Below, one piece after another: positions 1 through 8,333 of a stretch of 26,103 bases of DNA (positions are counted from its first letter, which is position 1; every line of letters starts with the position of its first letter). Made by a program: the position numbers and the translations under genes. The DNA is from DATKQI01 sp035532755 (GTDB lineage Bacteria > Pseudomonadota > Alphaproteobacteria > Acetobacterales > Acetobacteraceae): NCBI GenBank assembly GCA_035532755.1, contig DATKQI010000145.1, positions 1 to 26,103 on the forward strand, written 5' to 3'. The notes beneath the pieces were generated by a model. That model was not told where the DNA came from. It searched no databases and saw only the letters and a list, made by a program, of their open reading frames with translations.

Positions 1-907
<907 letters not shown>

Positions 908-908
<1 letters not shown>

Positions 909-1477
909 CAGGCGGCCCCCTTCATGGCGTACTGCAGGCGCTGCAGCCGGGATTTCAGACTGGTATCGTACAGGCGGGCGCCGATCTTCACGACCAGGCC
1001 GCCGAGCAGGGATGGATCAAGACGCTCCTCGATCTGCACGGAGCCGTATCCGGCCTCGGTCAGGCGGGCGAGGAGCTGGGTGCGCTGCAGGTCGGACAGC
1101 GGATGGGCGGAAGCCACCTCGGCGGTGACCACGCCGCGCTTCTCGGCGACCAGAACGGCGAAGGCGCGCACGATGTCGCGGAGCGCGGCAAGGCGGCGGT
1201 TGGTGGCGACCACGCCGACCAGATCGTGGACGAGCTTGCCGAAGCCCTGCGCATCCACCACCGCAAGCGCGGCGGCGCGGGCCTGGGCCACGGCGACCAG
1301 CGGGCTGCGCAGCAGCCGGCGCAGCGACTCGCTCTCGTCGATCAGCCGGCCAAGGGCGGCCATCTCCTCCACGGTGCGGTCGAGCGCGTTCTGCTCGCCC
1401 GCCAGCGCATAGATCGCCGCGGCATACCGGTCCGCGAGCCCGCCGCTTGTTGAGAGTGTCGTGCCGCCAGACGCCAC
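908..1477 (-). CDS. atpH: ATP synthase F1 subunit delta
   Basis: Delta subunit of F1F0 ATP synthase, which attaches the peripheral stalk to the top of the F1 head. The product is 189 residues, normal for the family. Family hallmarks are the N-terminal RYAAAIYALA helix, a central region rich in short helices, and the C-terminal LDPSLLGGLVVKIG and LYDTSLKSRLQRL motifs. The frame stays open upstream to an ATG at 1555, which would give 215 residues. I chose the GTG at 1477 because the family length and conserved N-terminus (ASGGTTLSTSGGLADRYA) begin there, and because the extra 26 residues come from a hairpin-forming leader and look non-protein. The stop overlaps the atpA start. It is the first gene of the operon, and a weak promoter can be drawn at 1553-1581. 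Confidence 0.95.
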
Positions 1478-1496
1478 GATGCCGGATCCATTCGTG

Positions 1497-1522
1497 CTAG
1501 GCCGCGCGCAATCGCGGCCTGG
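1497..1522 (-). other. Hairpin in the atpH leader
   Basis: A perfect 8-bp inverted repeat, AGGCCGCG at 1499-1506 and CGCGGCCT at 1513-1520, with a 6-nt loop. It extends by two pairs, one of them a wobble, to 1497-1522. It lies about 20 nt upstream of the chosen GTG start of atpH, inside the probable 5' untranslated region. A wider pair, TGCTAG (1495-1500) with CTAGCA (1556-1561), could enclose it. A role as attenuator, stability element or translation control is possible but only inferred. GC-rich DNA makes chance hairpins common. Confidence 0.45.
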
Positions 1523-1552
1523 TTGAAGCCCGGCCAGACTGCCGGCGCGCGG

Positions 1553-1581
1553 CATCTAGCATGGGGTTTTTCGGGGCGCAA
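1553..1581 (-). promoter_or_regulatory. Candidate promoter of the atp operon
   Basis: On the minus strand a -35-like TTGCGC (1581-1576) is followed after 17 bp by TAGATG (1558-1553), which has a TG one base upstream as in extended -10 sites. Each hexamer matches the housekeeping consensus at only three of six positions, so support rests mainly on spacing, the TTG core, the extended -10 and the location about 75 bp upstream of atpH. The neighbouring DUF4188 gene also reads this way and could contribute read-through. Confidence 0.35.
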
Positions 1582-1623
1582 CACGCTGGTGTGAGGGGTT
1601 CGGGTCGGGAATCGGATGGCGGC

Positions 1624-2085
1624 TCAGGAACCCGCCGCAGCGATGCGTCCCCGCGCGCTCATATATGGCCCCTGGGGCTGCCGCGGCGGGGCGAAGGCGG
1701 CGAAGCCGACGGATGCCGGCATGTTCACGTAGATCGCCTCCATCCCGCCGCGCGCGGTGTACGTTTCGTGCCAGAAGCCGGCGCCGCCCTGGTCTTTCAG
1801 GAATCCCGTCCACCAGCCGCGATGCGGCTCGCTGCGCGTGAAACGCTCCAGGCATTCAAGATCGCGCCAGTACTGCCGGAAGCCGAAATGGGCCAAGCCG
1901 AAGAAGATCGTTTCATGCGCGAGCAGCCCCTCCGGCCGGGAAGCCAGCATCGGCCGGCCCCCCCGGCCGATGCGCAGCGCGCTCCACACGCCGCGCGGCC
2001 CACGCAGGCGGAAGCCAAGATAGATCACCACCAGGTCGGGATAGGCGGACAGATCGACCGACCGTCGCAGCAGTTGCGCATCCAT
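1624..2085 (-). CDS. DUF4188 domain protein (monooxygenase-like fold family, function unknown)
   Basis: The product is 153 residues and matches my memory of the DUF4188 family. It has an N-terminal strand with DLVVIYLGFRLRGPRG, the central PEGLLAHETIFFG segment, a FRQYWRDLECLERFTRS motif, the WHETY motif and a terminal AIYVNMP stretch. Family members are small and resemble dimeric alpha-beta barrel monooxygenases; no reaction is established. The first in-frame ATG is at 2091, but a GGAGG (2097-2093 on this strand) lies 1 nt from it and 7 nt from the ATG at 2085, so 2085 is the better start. It is divergent from a TetR-type regulator gene across about 60 bp holding two palindromic candidate operators, so the TetR protein probably controls it. 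Family call is fairly sure; biochemical role is unknown. Confidence 0.8.
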   Translation of the reverse strand: MDAQLLRRSVDLSAYPDLVVIYLGFRLRGPRGVWSALRIGRGGRPMLASRPEGLLAHETIFFGLAHFGFRQYWRDLECLERFTRSEPHRGWWTGFLKDQGGAGFWHETYTARGGMEAIYVNMPASVGFAAFAPPRQPQGPYMSARGRIAAAGS

Positions 2086-2102
2086 CGCCATGCCTCCATA
2101 AT

Positions 2103-2117
2103 GTCTACGCTGTAAGC
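2103..2117. promoter_or_regulatory. Candidate TetR operator, site 1
   Basis: Imperfect palindrome GTCTAC-GCT-GTAAGC in the gap between the DUF4188 gene and the tetR gene. The half-sites match at four of six positions. It agrees with site 2 (2139-2153) at 11 of 15 positions, with the two starts 36 bp apart. It lies just upstream of the DUF4188 ribosome-binding site, where a bound repressor would block transcription. Binding is inferred, not shown. Confidence 0.45.
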
Positions 2118-2138
2118 AGCCGTATCCTGAAGCCGGAA

Positions 2139-2153
2139 GTTTACGATGTCAAC
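2139..2153. promoter_or_regulatory. Candidate TetR operator, site 2, overlapping the tetR start codon
   Basis: Imperfect palindrome GTTTAC-GAT-GTCAAC with half-sites matching at five of six positions. The ATG of the tetR gene (2146) lies inside it, so a bound protein would repress its own gene. The complementary strand also contains a TTGACA (2152-2147) usable as a -35 for the DUF4188 gene, but I find no convincing -10 at 17 bp. It resembles site 1 at 11 of 15 positions. Confidence 0.45.
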
Positions 2154-2757
2154 ATCCACGTCCGAACCGCCCTATCACCATGGCGATCTGCATCCGGCCC
2201 TGATCGAGGCGGCCCTTGCCATCCTGTCGGAAGCCGGGTTCGCCGGGCTCAGCCTGCGCGCGGTGGCGGGGCGGGCGGGCGTGTCGCCCATGGCCCCGTA
2301 CCGGCATTTCGCGGACAAGGCGGCGCTGCTCGCCGCGGTCGCGGCGCTGGGCTTCCGCCGGCTCGCCACCCGGCTGGAGGCGGCCCTGGCAGGGGTTTCG
2401 CCGCGGCAGGGGCTGGCGGCGCAGGGGATCGCCTATGTCCGCTTCGCCTGTGCCGAGCCGGCCTTGTTCCGGCTGATGTTCGGCCCGGAGATCATCGACA
2501 AGCCGGGCCATCCCGAGCTGGCCGAGGCGGGCGAACAGGCGCATGCGGCCCTCCGGCGCGCGGTCGCGGCCTGCGTGCCGGGCGGGCAGGCGGCGGATGT
2601 CGCGCTCGCGGCCTGGTCGCTGGTGCATGGCCTGTCGATGCTGGCCGTGGATGGCCGGCTCGGCGGGGCGGGCACGGACATCGACACCCTGGCCGGCCGG
2701 ATCACCCGCCTGTTCGGGGACGGGCTGGCCGCTTCAGGGATTATACGTTCGGCCTGA
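2146..2757 (+). CDS. TetR/AcrR family regulator (WHG-domain type)
   Basis: DNA-binding repressor of the TetR/AcrR family, 203 residues. Residues about 10-65 carry the N-terminal YHHGDL motif and the helix-turn-helix (GLSLRAVAGRAGVSPMAPYRHF), typical of the subgroup with a WHG-type C-terminal ligand domain. The C-terminal half includes the FRLMFGPE and AWSLVHGLSML motifs of that subgroup. The start is supported by GGAAG six bases upstream of the ATG. It is divergent from the DUF4188 gene, its likely target, and may also act on the exported PEBP-family gene 92 bp downstream. Autoregulation is suggested by a palindrome over its start codon. The ligand is unknown. A weak hairpin (TTCGG/CCGAA, 2762-2776) follows the stop but has no T-run. 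Confidence 0.9.
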   Translation: MSTSTSEPPYHHGDLHPALIEAALAILSEAGFAGLSLRAVAGRAGVSPMAPYRHFADKAALLAAVAALGFRRLATRLEAALAGVSPRQGLAAQGIAYVRFACAEPALFRLMFGPEIIDKPGHPELAEAGEQAHAALRRAVAACVPGGQAADVALAAWSLVHGLSMLAVDGRLGGAGTDIDTLAGRITRLFGDGLAASGIIRSA

Positions 2758-2787
2758 AAGTTTCGGGGGCGCCGAAGGGTCGATGCC

Positions 2788-2816
2788 TTGCCTGCCTTCG
2801 CCGGAAATGCTCTCAT
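2788..2816 (+). promoter_or_regulatory. Candidate promoter of the PEBP-family gene
   Basis: TTGCCT (2788-2793), 17 bp, then TCTCAT (2811-2816), with TG one base upstream of the second hexamer. Each hexamer matches the housekeeping consensus at four of six positions. The predicted start point near 2823 gives a leader of about 27 nt containing a strong GGGGGAGG ribosome-binding site. The gene could therefore be transcribed independently of tetR. Confidence 0.35.
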
Positions 2817-2849
2817 TGCGGACCAGAAAGAAACAAAAGGGGGAGGACG

Positions 2850-3404
2850 ATGCGCTCTTTCCTGTTCGCCGCGGGCCTTTGCATGCTCGCGGCTCCCGCC
2901 CTGGCCGCCGGCTTCACGGTGACCAGCGCCGCCTTCGCCAACGGCGGCACGATCCCGATGGCGCAGGTGTTCAACGGGGATGGCTGCAAGGGCGGCGACC
3001 ATTCGCCGGCCATCTCCTGGTCGGGCGCGCCGGCCGGGACAAAAAGCTTCGCGGTGACGATGTACGATCCCGATGCGCCGACCGGCAGCGGCTGGTGGCA
3101 CTGGACCGTGTTCAACATCCCGCCGACCGTCCACAGCCTTGCCGCGGACGCGGGTGCGGCCGGTTCCTCGCTCCTGCCGGTGGGCGCGGGCGAGGGGCGG
3201 ACCGATTTCGGCTTCTCCCATTACGGCGGCCCCTGCCCGCCGGTGGGCGAGCCGCCGCATCATTACGAGATCACGGTGTTCGCGGTGAAGGTGGCGAAGC
3301 TGCCGCTGAATGCGCATGCCTCCGGCGCCACGGTCGGGTTCGTCCTGCACTTCAACACCCTGGCCACGGCGCGGATAATCGGGCGATACGGCCGGCCGCA
3401 CTGA
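2850..3404 (+). CDS. Exported PEBP-family protein (YbhB/YbcL, Raf kinase inhibitor-like)
   Basis: Small periplasmic protein of the phosphatidylethanolamine-binding protein family, 184 residues. Residues 1-20 form a signal peptide: MRSF, a hydrophobic core, then an Ala-rich cleavage region (PALAA). The mature part carries both PEBP signatures: DPDAPTG followed by WWHWTVFNIP, and GPCPP followed by HHYEITVFAV. The ligand-binding pocket therefore appears intact. Bacterial members have no settled physiological role; some affect secreted proteases or bind small anions. A strong GGGGGAGG precedes the ATG. It lies downstream of the TetR gene in the same direction and ends 12 bp from convergent priA. 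The gap holds only a tiny GGGTT/AACCC palindrome, so there is no clear terminator. Confidence 0.9.
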   Translation: MRSFLFAAGLCMLAAPALAAGFTVTSAAFANGGTIPMAQVFNGDGCKGGDHSPAISWSGAPAGTKSFAVTMYDPDAPTGSGWWHWTVFNIPPTVHSLAADAGAAGSSLLPVGAGEGRTDFGFSHYGGPCPPVGEPPHHYEITVFAVKVAKLPLNAHASGATVGFVLHFNTLATARIIGRYGRPH

Positions 3405-3416
3405 CGGGTTGAAACC

Positions 3417-5603
3417 CTACAGGAACGAGACCGGGTCCACGTCCACATCCACGCGCGCCCCGCGCGGCACCGGCACGCCCGCCAGCCAGCCGCGCAGGAT
3501 GGGCTGCACCGCAACGTCCCGCCGCGCCTTCAGCAGCAGCCGCCGCCGGTGGCGCCCGCGCAGCAGGGCGAGCGGGGCGGGGGCGGGGCCAAGCACGACG
3601 ATGCCTTCTTCCCGCGGCGCGGCGCGGCCCAGGGCGGCGGCCAGCGCATCCGCCGCCGCGGCGCTGTCCGCGCTCACGATCAGGGCGGCGAGCCGGCCGA
3701 AGGGCGGCCAGTGGCCCGGCCGTCGCGCGGCCGCCTCCCGCGCCATGAAGGCCGCCAGATCACCCGCCACCAGCGCCTGCATCACCGGATGGTCCGGCGA
3801 CCAGGTCTGGAGCATGACCTGCCCCGGCGCCTCCGCCCGCCCGGCCCGCCCGGCGACCTGGTGCAGAAGCTGCACGGTGCGTTCGGCCGCGCGCAGATCC
3901 CCCCCACCCAGTCCGAGATCGGCATCCACCACCCCCACCAGCGTCAGGTGCGGGAAGTGCCAGCCCTTCGCCACCATCTGCGTGCCGATCACGAGGTCCA
4001 CCTGCCGCGCCGAGATCGCGGCGGCCGCGGCGGCGGCGGCCTGCGGGCCGGTGATGGTGTCGCTTGCCATCACCAGCAGCCGGGCCTCGGGAAAAAGCTG
4101 CCCGGCCTCCTCGGTGATGCGCTCCACGCCCGGGCCGACGGGGGTGAGGCTGTCGGCCTCGTCGCAGGCGGGGCAGGCGGGCGGGATCGGCACCGCGTGG
4201 CCGCAATGGTGGCATTGCAACTGCCGGCGGATGCGGTGCTCCACCAGCCAGGCGGTGCAGTTCGGGCAGGCCATCCGGTGGCCGCAATGGCGGCACAGGG
4301 TCAGCGGCGCATAGCCGCGGCGGTTCAGGAACAGCATCGCCTGCTCGCCACGGCCGAGTGTTTCAATGACCGCCGAAACCAGCGGCGGGGCCAGGAAGCG
4401 GCCGCGCGGCGGCGGCTCCTCGCGCAGATCGACCGCCCGCACCGCCGGCAGCCGCGCCCCGCCGTGGCGTACCGCCAGCGTCAGCCGCGCATAGCGGCCG
4501 GCCTCCACGTTCGCGAGCGTTTCCAGGCTGGGCGTGGCCGAGACCAGCACGGCGGCGGCGGAAGAAAGCCGCGCGCGCACCACCGCCATGTCCCGGGCGT
4601 GGTACACCACACCCTCCTCCTGCTTGAACGCGGTCTCGTGCTCCTCGTCCACCACGACCAGGCCGAGATCGGGGAACGGCAGGAACAGGGCCGAGCGTGC
4701 GCCCACCACCACCGGCGCGGTTCCCGCCGCCACCGCCTGCCAGGTGAGGCGGCGGGTGCCGGAGGTGAGGTCCGAATGCCAAACCGCCGGGGCCACGCCG
4801 AAGCGGGCGGCGAAGCGGTCCAGCCACTGGGCGGACAGCGCGATCTCGGGCAGCAGCACCAGCGCCTGCCGGCCGGCGGCGAGGCATTCCGCCACCGCCT
4901 CCAAATACACCTCCGTCTTGCCCGACCCGGTCACCCCTTCCAGCAGGCTGACGGCGAAGCTGTGCGCCGCCACCATCCGCCGCAGCCGCGCCGCCGCCTC
5001 CGCCTGGGCGGAGGACAGCGCGGGGCCGGGATGTGCGGGGTCGGGCCGGGCGAACGGCGGCAGATCGGGCAGGGGGGTCGGCACCAGCAGGCCGGCGTCG
5101 GCCATCGCTCGCACCACCCCCGCGCCCACCCCGGCGGCGGCGGCGAGGGCGGCGGTGCCGCGCGGCGGCTGCCCGGCGAGGGCCGCGAGCACCCGCGCCC
5201 GCACCGGCGTCAGCTTCGCCTCCGCCGCCCCTTCCGCCGCCAGCCAGCCGGTGGCGGCCATGCGGCGCGCCACGTTGGGCACGCGCAGCGCCATCGCCAT
5301 GATCTCGCCGGGCGCGGCGAGAGTGTAGGCGGCCATCCAGTCCACGAAACGGCGCATGCTGGCCACCATCGGCGGCGCATCCAGGATCGCGGACAGCGGT
5401 TTCAGCCGGGCGTCGGCCACCCCGCCATCCCCGGTTCCGTCCCACACCACGCCGGTCTCGGCGCGGTTGTTCAGCGGCACCAGCACCACATCGCCCGGCC
5501 GTGGATCGAGCCCGTCCGGCACCGCGTAGTCGAACGGTCCGGGGAACTTGTAGGGCAGCAGCACCGGCACCCGCCGCCGCCGCTTCCTGTCGGTGCCTGC
5601 CAT
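3417..5603 (-). CDS. priA: Primosomal protein N' (replication restart helicase PriA)
   Basis: 3'-to-5' DNA helicase that recognises stalled forks and D-loops and starts reloading of the replicative helicase. The product is 728 residues, a normal length. The N-terminal 3'-binding domain contains the PGPFDYAVPDGL segment. The helicase core has Walker A GSGKT with Lys229 and a DEEH box at 319-322. The inserted zinc region has eight cysteines at 437, 440, 446, 449, 464, 467, 477 and 480, enough for two zinc ions. Late helicase motifs include GTQMVAKG and QVAGRAGR. The frame is open far upstream through fsa, but similarity begins at the ATG at 5603. It is divergent from fsa with a 63-bp gap. In many alphaproteobacteria priA lies next to atpH; here about 2 kb of accessory genes separate them. 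Confidence 0.97.
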   Translation of the reverse strand: MAGTDRKRRRRVPVLLPYKFPGPFDYAVPDGLDPRPGDVVLVPLNNRAETGVVWDGTGDGGVADARLKPLSAILDAPPMVASMRRFVDWMAAYTLAAPGEIMAMALRVPNVARRMAATGWLAAEGAAEAKLTPVRARVLAALAGQPPRGTAALAAAAGVGAGVVRAMADAGLLVPTPLPDLPPFARPDPAHPGPALSSAQAEAAARLRRMVAAHSFAVSLLEGVTGSGKTEVYLEAVAECLAAGRQALVLLPEIALSAQWLDRFAARFGVAPAVWHSDLTSGTRRLTWQAVAAGTAPVVVGARSALFLPFPDLGLVVVDEEHETAFKQEEGVVYHARDMAVVRARLSSAAAVLVSATPSLETLANVEAGRYARLTLAVRHGGARLPAVRAVDLREEPPPRGRFLAPPLVSAVIETLGRGEQAMLFLNRRGYAPLTLCRHCGHRMACPNCTAWLVEHRIRRQLQCHHCGHAVPIPPACPACDEADSLTPVGPGVERITEEAGQLFPEARLLVMASDTITGPQAAAAAAAAISARQVDLVIGTQMVAKGWHFPHLTLVGVVDADLGLGGGDLRAAERTVQLLHQVAGRAGRAEAPGQVMLQTWSPDHPVMQALVAGDLAAFMAREAAARRPGHWPPFGRLAALIVSADSAAAADALAAALGRAAPREEGIVVLGPAPAPLALLRGRHRRRLLLKARRDVAVQPILRGWLAGVPVPRGARVDVDVDPVSFL

Positions 5604-5666
5604 GGGGTATCGTCTGCCCCGCGGCCTCGCCCTTCGCAAGGCTTCACACGGGAGCAGACACGCCGG

Positions 5667-6329
5667 ATGAAATTCTTCGTCGATACCGCCGACGTGGCGG
5701 AGATCAGATCCCTCGCCGCGAGCGGGCTGCTGGACGGGGTGACCACCAACCCCTCCCTGGTCGCCAAGTCCGGCCGGAAGTTCGCCGACGTGATCGCCGA
5801 GATCTGCGCGATCGTGCCCGGCCCGGTGAGTGCGGAGGTGGCGGCGACCGGATTCGATCAGATGATGGCCGAGGCCCGCGTGCTGCGCGCCATCGCCCAC
5901 AACGTGACCGTGAAGCTCCCGCTCACGCCCGACGGGCTGCGCGCCTGCCGCGCCCTGTCCGACGACGGGGTGATGATCAACGTCACGCTCTGCTTCTCGG
6001 CCGCGCAGGCGCTGCTGGCGGCGAAGGCCGGGGCAAGCTTCATCAGCCCCTTCGTCGGCCGGCTGGACGACATCGGGCAGGACGGGATGGGGCTGATCGC
6101 CGATATCCTGCAGATCTACCGCAACTACCCGCATCTGAAGACCGAGGTGCTGGTGGCGTCCGTCCGCAGCCCGCAGCATGTGGTGGCGGCGGCGAAGCTG
6201 GGCGCGCATGTCGTCACCCTGCCACCCCCTGTCCTGCGCCAGCTCTATGCCCATCCGCTGACCGACAAGGGGCTTGCCGCCTTCCTGGCCGACTGGGCGA
6301 AGACCGGGCAAACGATCGTGGCGCCCTGA
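5667..6329 (+). CDS. fsa: Fructose-6-phosphate aldolase / transaldolase, small class
   Basis: Small transaldolase-family (beta/alpha)8 barrel enzyme of 220 residues. It either transfers the dihydroxyacetone unit in the pentose phosphate pathway or cleaves fructose 6-phosphate; sequence alone does not separate these. The Schiff-base lysine is Lys83 in TVKLPLT. Other family features are the N-terminal MKFFVDTADVAEI, the GVTTNPSL motif near 24-31, SPFVGRLDDIG, and the ASVRSPQHV segment. GGGAG lies 11 nt before the ATG. The stop overlaps the DUF484 start by one base (TGATG), so it heads a three-gene set with DUF484 and xerC. Family call is secure; the preferred reaction is uncertain. Confidence 0.93.
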   Translation: MKFFVDTADVAEIRSLAASGLLDGVTTNPSLVAKSGRKFADVIAEICAIVPGPVSAEVAATGFDQMMAEARVLRAIAHNVTVKLPLTPDGLRACRALSDDGVMINVTLCFSAAQALLAAKAGASFISPFVGRLDDIGQDGMGLIADILQIYRNYPHLKTEVLVASVRSPQHVVAAAKLGAHVVTLPPPVLRQLYAHPLTDKGLAAFLADWAKTGQTIVAP

Positions 6330-6976
6330 TGGCCGCGCCGCGCCCGGCCGCCACGGTGCCGACCGAGGCGGAGGTCGCGGCCTTTCTCGCGGCCCATCCG
6401 GCGTTCCTGGCCGGCAACCCCGCGCTGTACCGCACGCTCGCTCCGCCTCGGCGGGTGCATGGGGAGGTCCTGGCGGACCACATGGCGGCGATGCTCGCGA
6501 CCGAGCGCGCCCATGCCGCCGCCATGGCCGATCGGGCGGACGCGGTGCTGGCCGCCGGCCGGGCCGCGGCCGGGCTCGCGGGGCGGGTGCATGCGGCGGT
6601 GCTGGCGCTGATCCGCAGCGCCGCCCCGCTGGAATGCGTCGCGAACGAATTTCCCGCCCTGCTCGCGGTGGATGCCGCCGCGCTGTGCACGGAACCGCCC
6701 GCCACGATCGGCCGCGCGCTCCCGCCCGGCAGCATCGCAGCACTGCTGCGCCATCGGGACGCGGTGTTCCGCGACGATCCGGCCGATGCCGTGCTGCTGC
6801 ATGCCGAGGCCGCCCGGCTGGCCCGGCACGATGCGCTGGTGCGGGTGCCGCTGCCGGATGGGCCGGCGCTGCTGGTGCTCGCCGCGCGGGACCATCCGGC
6901 GCTCGATCCGGCGCAGGGCACCGGCGCGCTGGCCTTTCTCGGCCAGGCCCTGGCCTCGGCGCTGAGCCGGCGATGA
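6329..6976 (+). CDS. DUF484 family protein
   Basis: The product is 215 residues and matches the DUF484 family, a GAF-like-fold group of unknown function commonly encoded directly before xerC in proteobacteria. The N-terminus has the family's EVAAFLAAHPAFLAGNPALY pattern. A helix rich in Ala and Arg follows (about 50-95), and the C-terminal half is GAF-like and ends in a TGALAFLGQALASAL motif. It overlaps fsa by one base and xerC by four, so all three are probably co-translated. The tight linkage suggests a role related to XerC, but that is inference from gene order. No catalytic residues or membrane segments stand out. Confidence 0.85.
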   Translation: MAAPRPAATVPTEAEVAAFLAAHPAFLAGNPALYRTLAPPRRVHGEVLADHMAAMLATERAHAAAMADRADAVLAAGRAAAGLAGRVHAAVLALIRSAAPLECVANEFPALLAVDAAALCTEPPATIGRALPPGSIAALLRHRDAVFRDDPADAVLLHAEAARLARHDALVRVPLPDGPALLVLAARDHPALDPAQGTGALAFLGQALASALSRR

Positions 6977-7884
6977 CCGGTGAGGAGGCGCGCGCCGCCT
7001 TCCTCGCCTGGCTCGCGGCCGAGCGCCGGGCCGCCGCGCTGACGGTGGAGACCTACGGCCGCGACCTGGCGGCCTTCCTCGGCTTCCTGACCCGGCACCT
7101 GGGCGGCGAGCCCGATCTGGCCGCGCTCGGCGCGCTGTCCCAGGCCGATCTGCGCGCCTGGCTCGCGCATGAGGCCGCCGGCGGGGCGGGCGGGGCGACG
7201 CGGGCGAAGAAGCTCTCCGCCGTGAAATCCTTCTTCCGCTACCTCGCCCGCCGCCACGGCCTGGACAATCCCGCGCCGGGCCTGCTCGCCGCCCCGCGCG
7301 CCCGCCGGCCCGTGCCGCGCGCGCTGACCGCGCCGCAGGCCGCCTCCGTCACCACCGGCATCGCCGAAATGTCCGATACCGCCGCGCGGGCCGCGCACGA
7401 CACCGCGCTGTTCACCCTGCTCTACGGTTGCGGGCTGCGCATCTCGGAGGCGCTGGCGCTCGATGTGCGGGATGCGCCGCTGCCGGGCGCGGACGCGCCG
7501 CTGCGCGTGACCGGCAAGGGATCGAAACAGCGCATCGTTCCCGTTCTGCCGGTGGTGCGCGAGGCGGTCGGCGCATGGCTGCGCCTGCACCCCGGCCGGC
7601 AGCCGGGCGCGCCGCTGTTCGTGGGGGTGCGCGGCGCGCGGCTCGATCCGGCGGTGGCCCAGCGCACGCTGCGCCATTACCGCCGCCTCGCGGGCCTGCC
7701 CGAGCATGCCACGCCGCACGCGCTGCGGCATTCCTTCGCGACCCATCTGCTGGCCGGCGGGGCGGATCTGCGCGCGATCCAGGACCTGCTGGGCCACGCC
7801 AGCCTGTCCACGACCCAGCGCTATACGGCGGTGGACACCGACAGGCTGCTCGCCGTCTGGCGGCAGGCGCATCCGCGCGCCTGA
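6973..7884 (+). CDS. xerC: Tyrosine recombinase XerC
   Basis: Site-specific tyrosine recombinase that, with XerD, resolves chromosome dimers at dif during cell division. The product is 303 residues, normal for the family. It has an N-terminal SAM-like core-binding domain and a C-terminal catalytic domain with the full active site: Arg156 (GCGLRISEAL), Lys182 (GKGSKQR), His249 and Arg252 (HALRHSFATHLL), His275 (LLGHASL) and nucleophile Tyr284. The start overlaps the DUF484 stop (ATGA). The stop at 7882-7884 directly abuts the holC stop on the other strand, leaving no room for a terminator. The housekeeping context, not a mobile element, favours XerC over an integrase. XerD is the alternative, but the DUF484 linkage supports XerC. 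Confidence 0.93.
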   Translation: MTGEEARAAFLAWLAAERRAAALTVETYGRDLAAFLGFLTRHLGGEPDLAALGALSQADLRAWLAHEAAGGAGGATRAKKLSAVKSFFRYLARRHGLDNPAPGLLAAPRARRPVPRALTAPQAASVTTGIAEMSDTAARAAHDTALFTLLYGCGLRISEALALDVRDAPLPGADAPLRVTGKGSKQRIVPVLPVVREAVGAWLRLHPGRQPGAPLFVGVRGARLDPAVAQRTLRHYRRLAGLPEHATPHALRHSFATHLLAGGADLRAIQDLLGHASLSTTQRYTAVDTDRLLAVWRQAHPRA

Positions 7885-8331
7885 TCAGGCTTTCTTTTCC
7901 CAACCCCGCGCGCCTTGCTGCCAGTAGGTCAGAGTGTGGCCGGCCGCCTTCGCCGCCGTCCAGCGGGTGCGCGCGGCAGCCACGGCTTCCGGGTCGTTGC
8001 CGTCGAACAGGTCGAACACGCGGTCGAACGCGTCGAGGCGGGTGGAGGTGGCGCCGTCGATCAGGAACAGGAAGCGCGCGCCGTTCGGTGCCTCGTCCTC
8101 CGTGGTCAGCCAGATCGGCTGCAAGGCGGCATCGCCGCTTTCCGCCGTTCCGTGCGGCAGCCAGTCCGGGTCCGGGCACAGCCACAAGGCGGCATCCAGC
8201 GCGGCAACGCGCTCGGGCGAGGCCAGCCGCACCACCGCGCGCTGCCCGGCCGCGAGCGTGCGGCCCAGCAGTTGCGGGAGCGCCTGGTCCGGGCCGGCGC
8301 GCAGCAGGTGGTAGAAGCCGATCTCCGCCAT
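7885..8331 (-). CDS. holC: DNA polymerase III subunit chi
   Basis: Chi subunit of the polymerase III clamp-loader complex, which links the loader to single-strand-binding protein. The product is 148 residues, typical. Recognisable stretches are the N-terminal IGFYHLL, the RAVVRLAS strand, TLDAALW-like helix, WLPHG, QPIWLTT, RFLFLIDGA and FDRVFDLFDGNDPEAV. The ATG lies 2 nt after the stop of the upstream leucyl aminopeptidase gene, with no good ribosome-binding site of its own, so translation is likely coupled. A pepA-holC arrangement is also known from other proteobacteria. Its end abuts convergent xerC. Confidence 0.92.
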   Translation of the reverse strand: MAEIGFYHLLRAGPDQALPQLLGRTLAAGQRAVVRLASPERVAALDAALWLCPDPDWLPHGTAESGDAALQPIWLTTEDEAPNGARFLFLIDGATSTRLDAFDRVFDLFDGNDPEAVAAARTRWTAAKAAGHTLTYWQQGARGWEKKA

Positions 8332-8333
8332 CG

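Noticed and set aside
3549..6329. 926-residue forward open frame across the priA region continuing into fsa
   Set aside because: It is the GC-rich complement of priA read in the frame that later becomes fsa. Composition is Arg/His/Gly-rich without family motifs until the real fsa start at 5667.
5604..6743. N-terminal extension of the priA frame to 1108 residues
   Set aside because: The extension is antisense to fsa and DUF484, and PriA homology begins at the ATG at 5603.
6973..7884. Tyrosine recombinase as an integrase marking a mobile element
   Set aside because: Overlaps DUF484 in the standard DUF484-xerC arrangement amid housekeeping genes; no att-like repeats or cargo seen.
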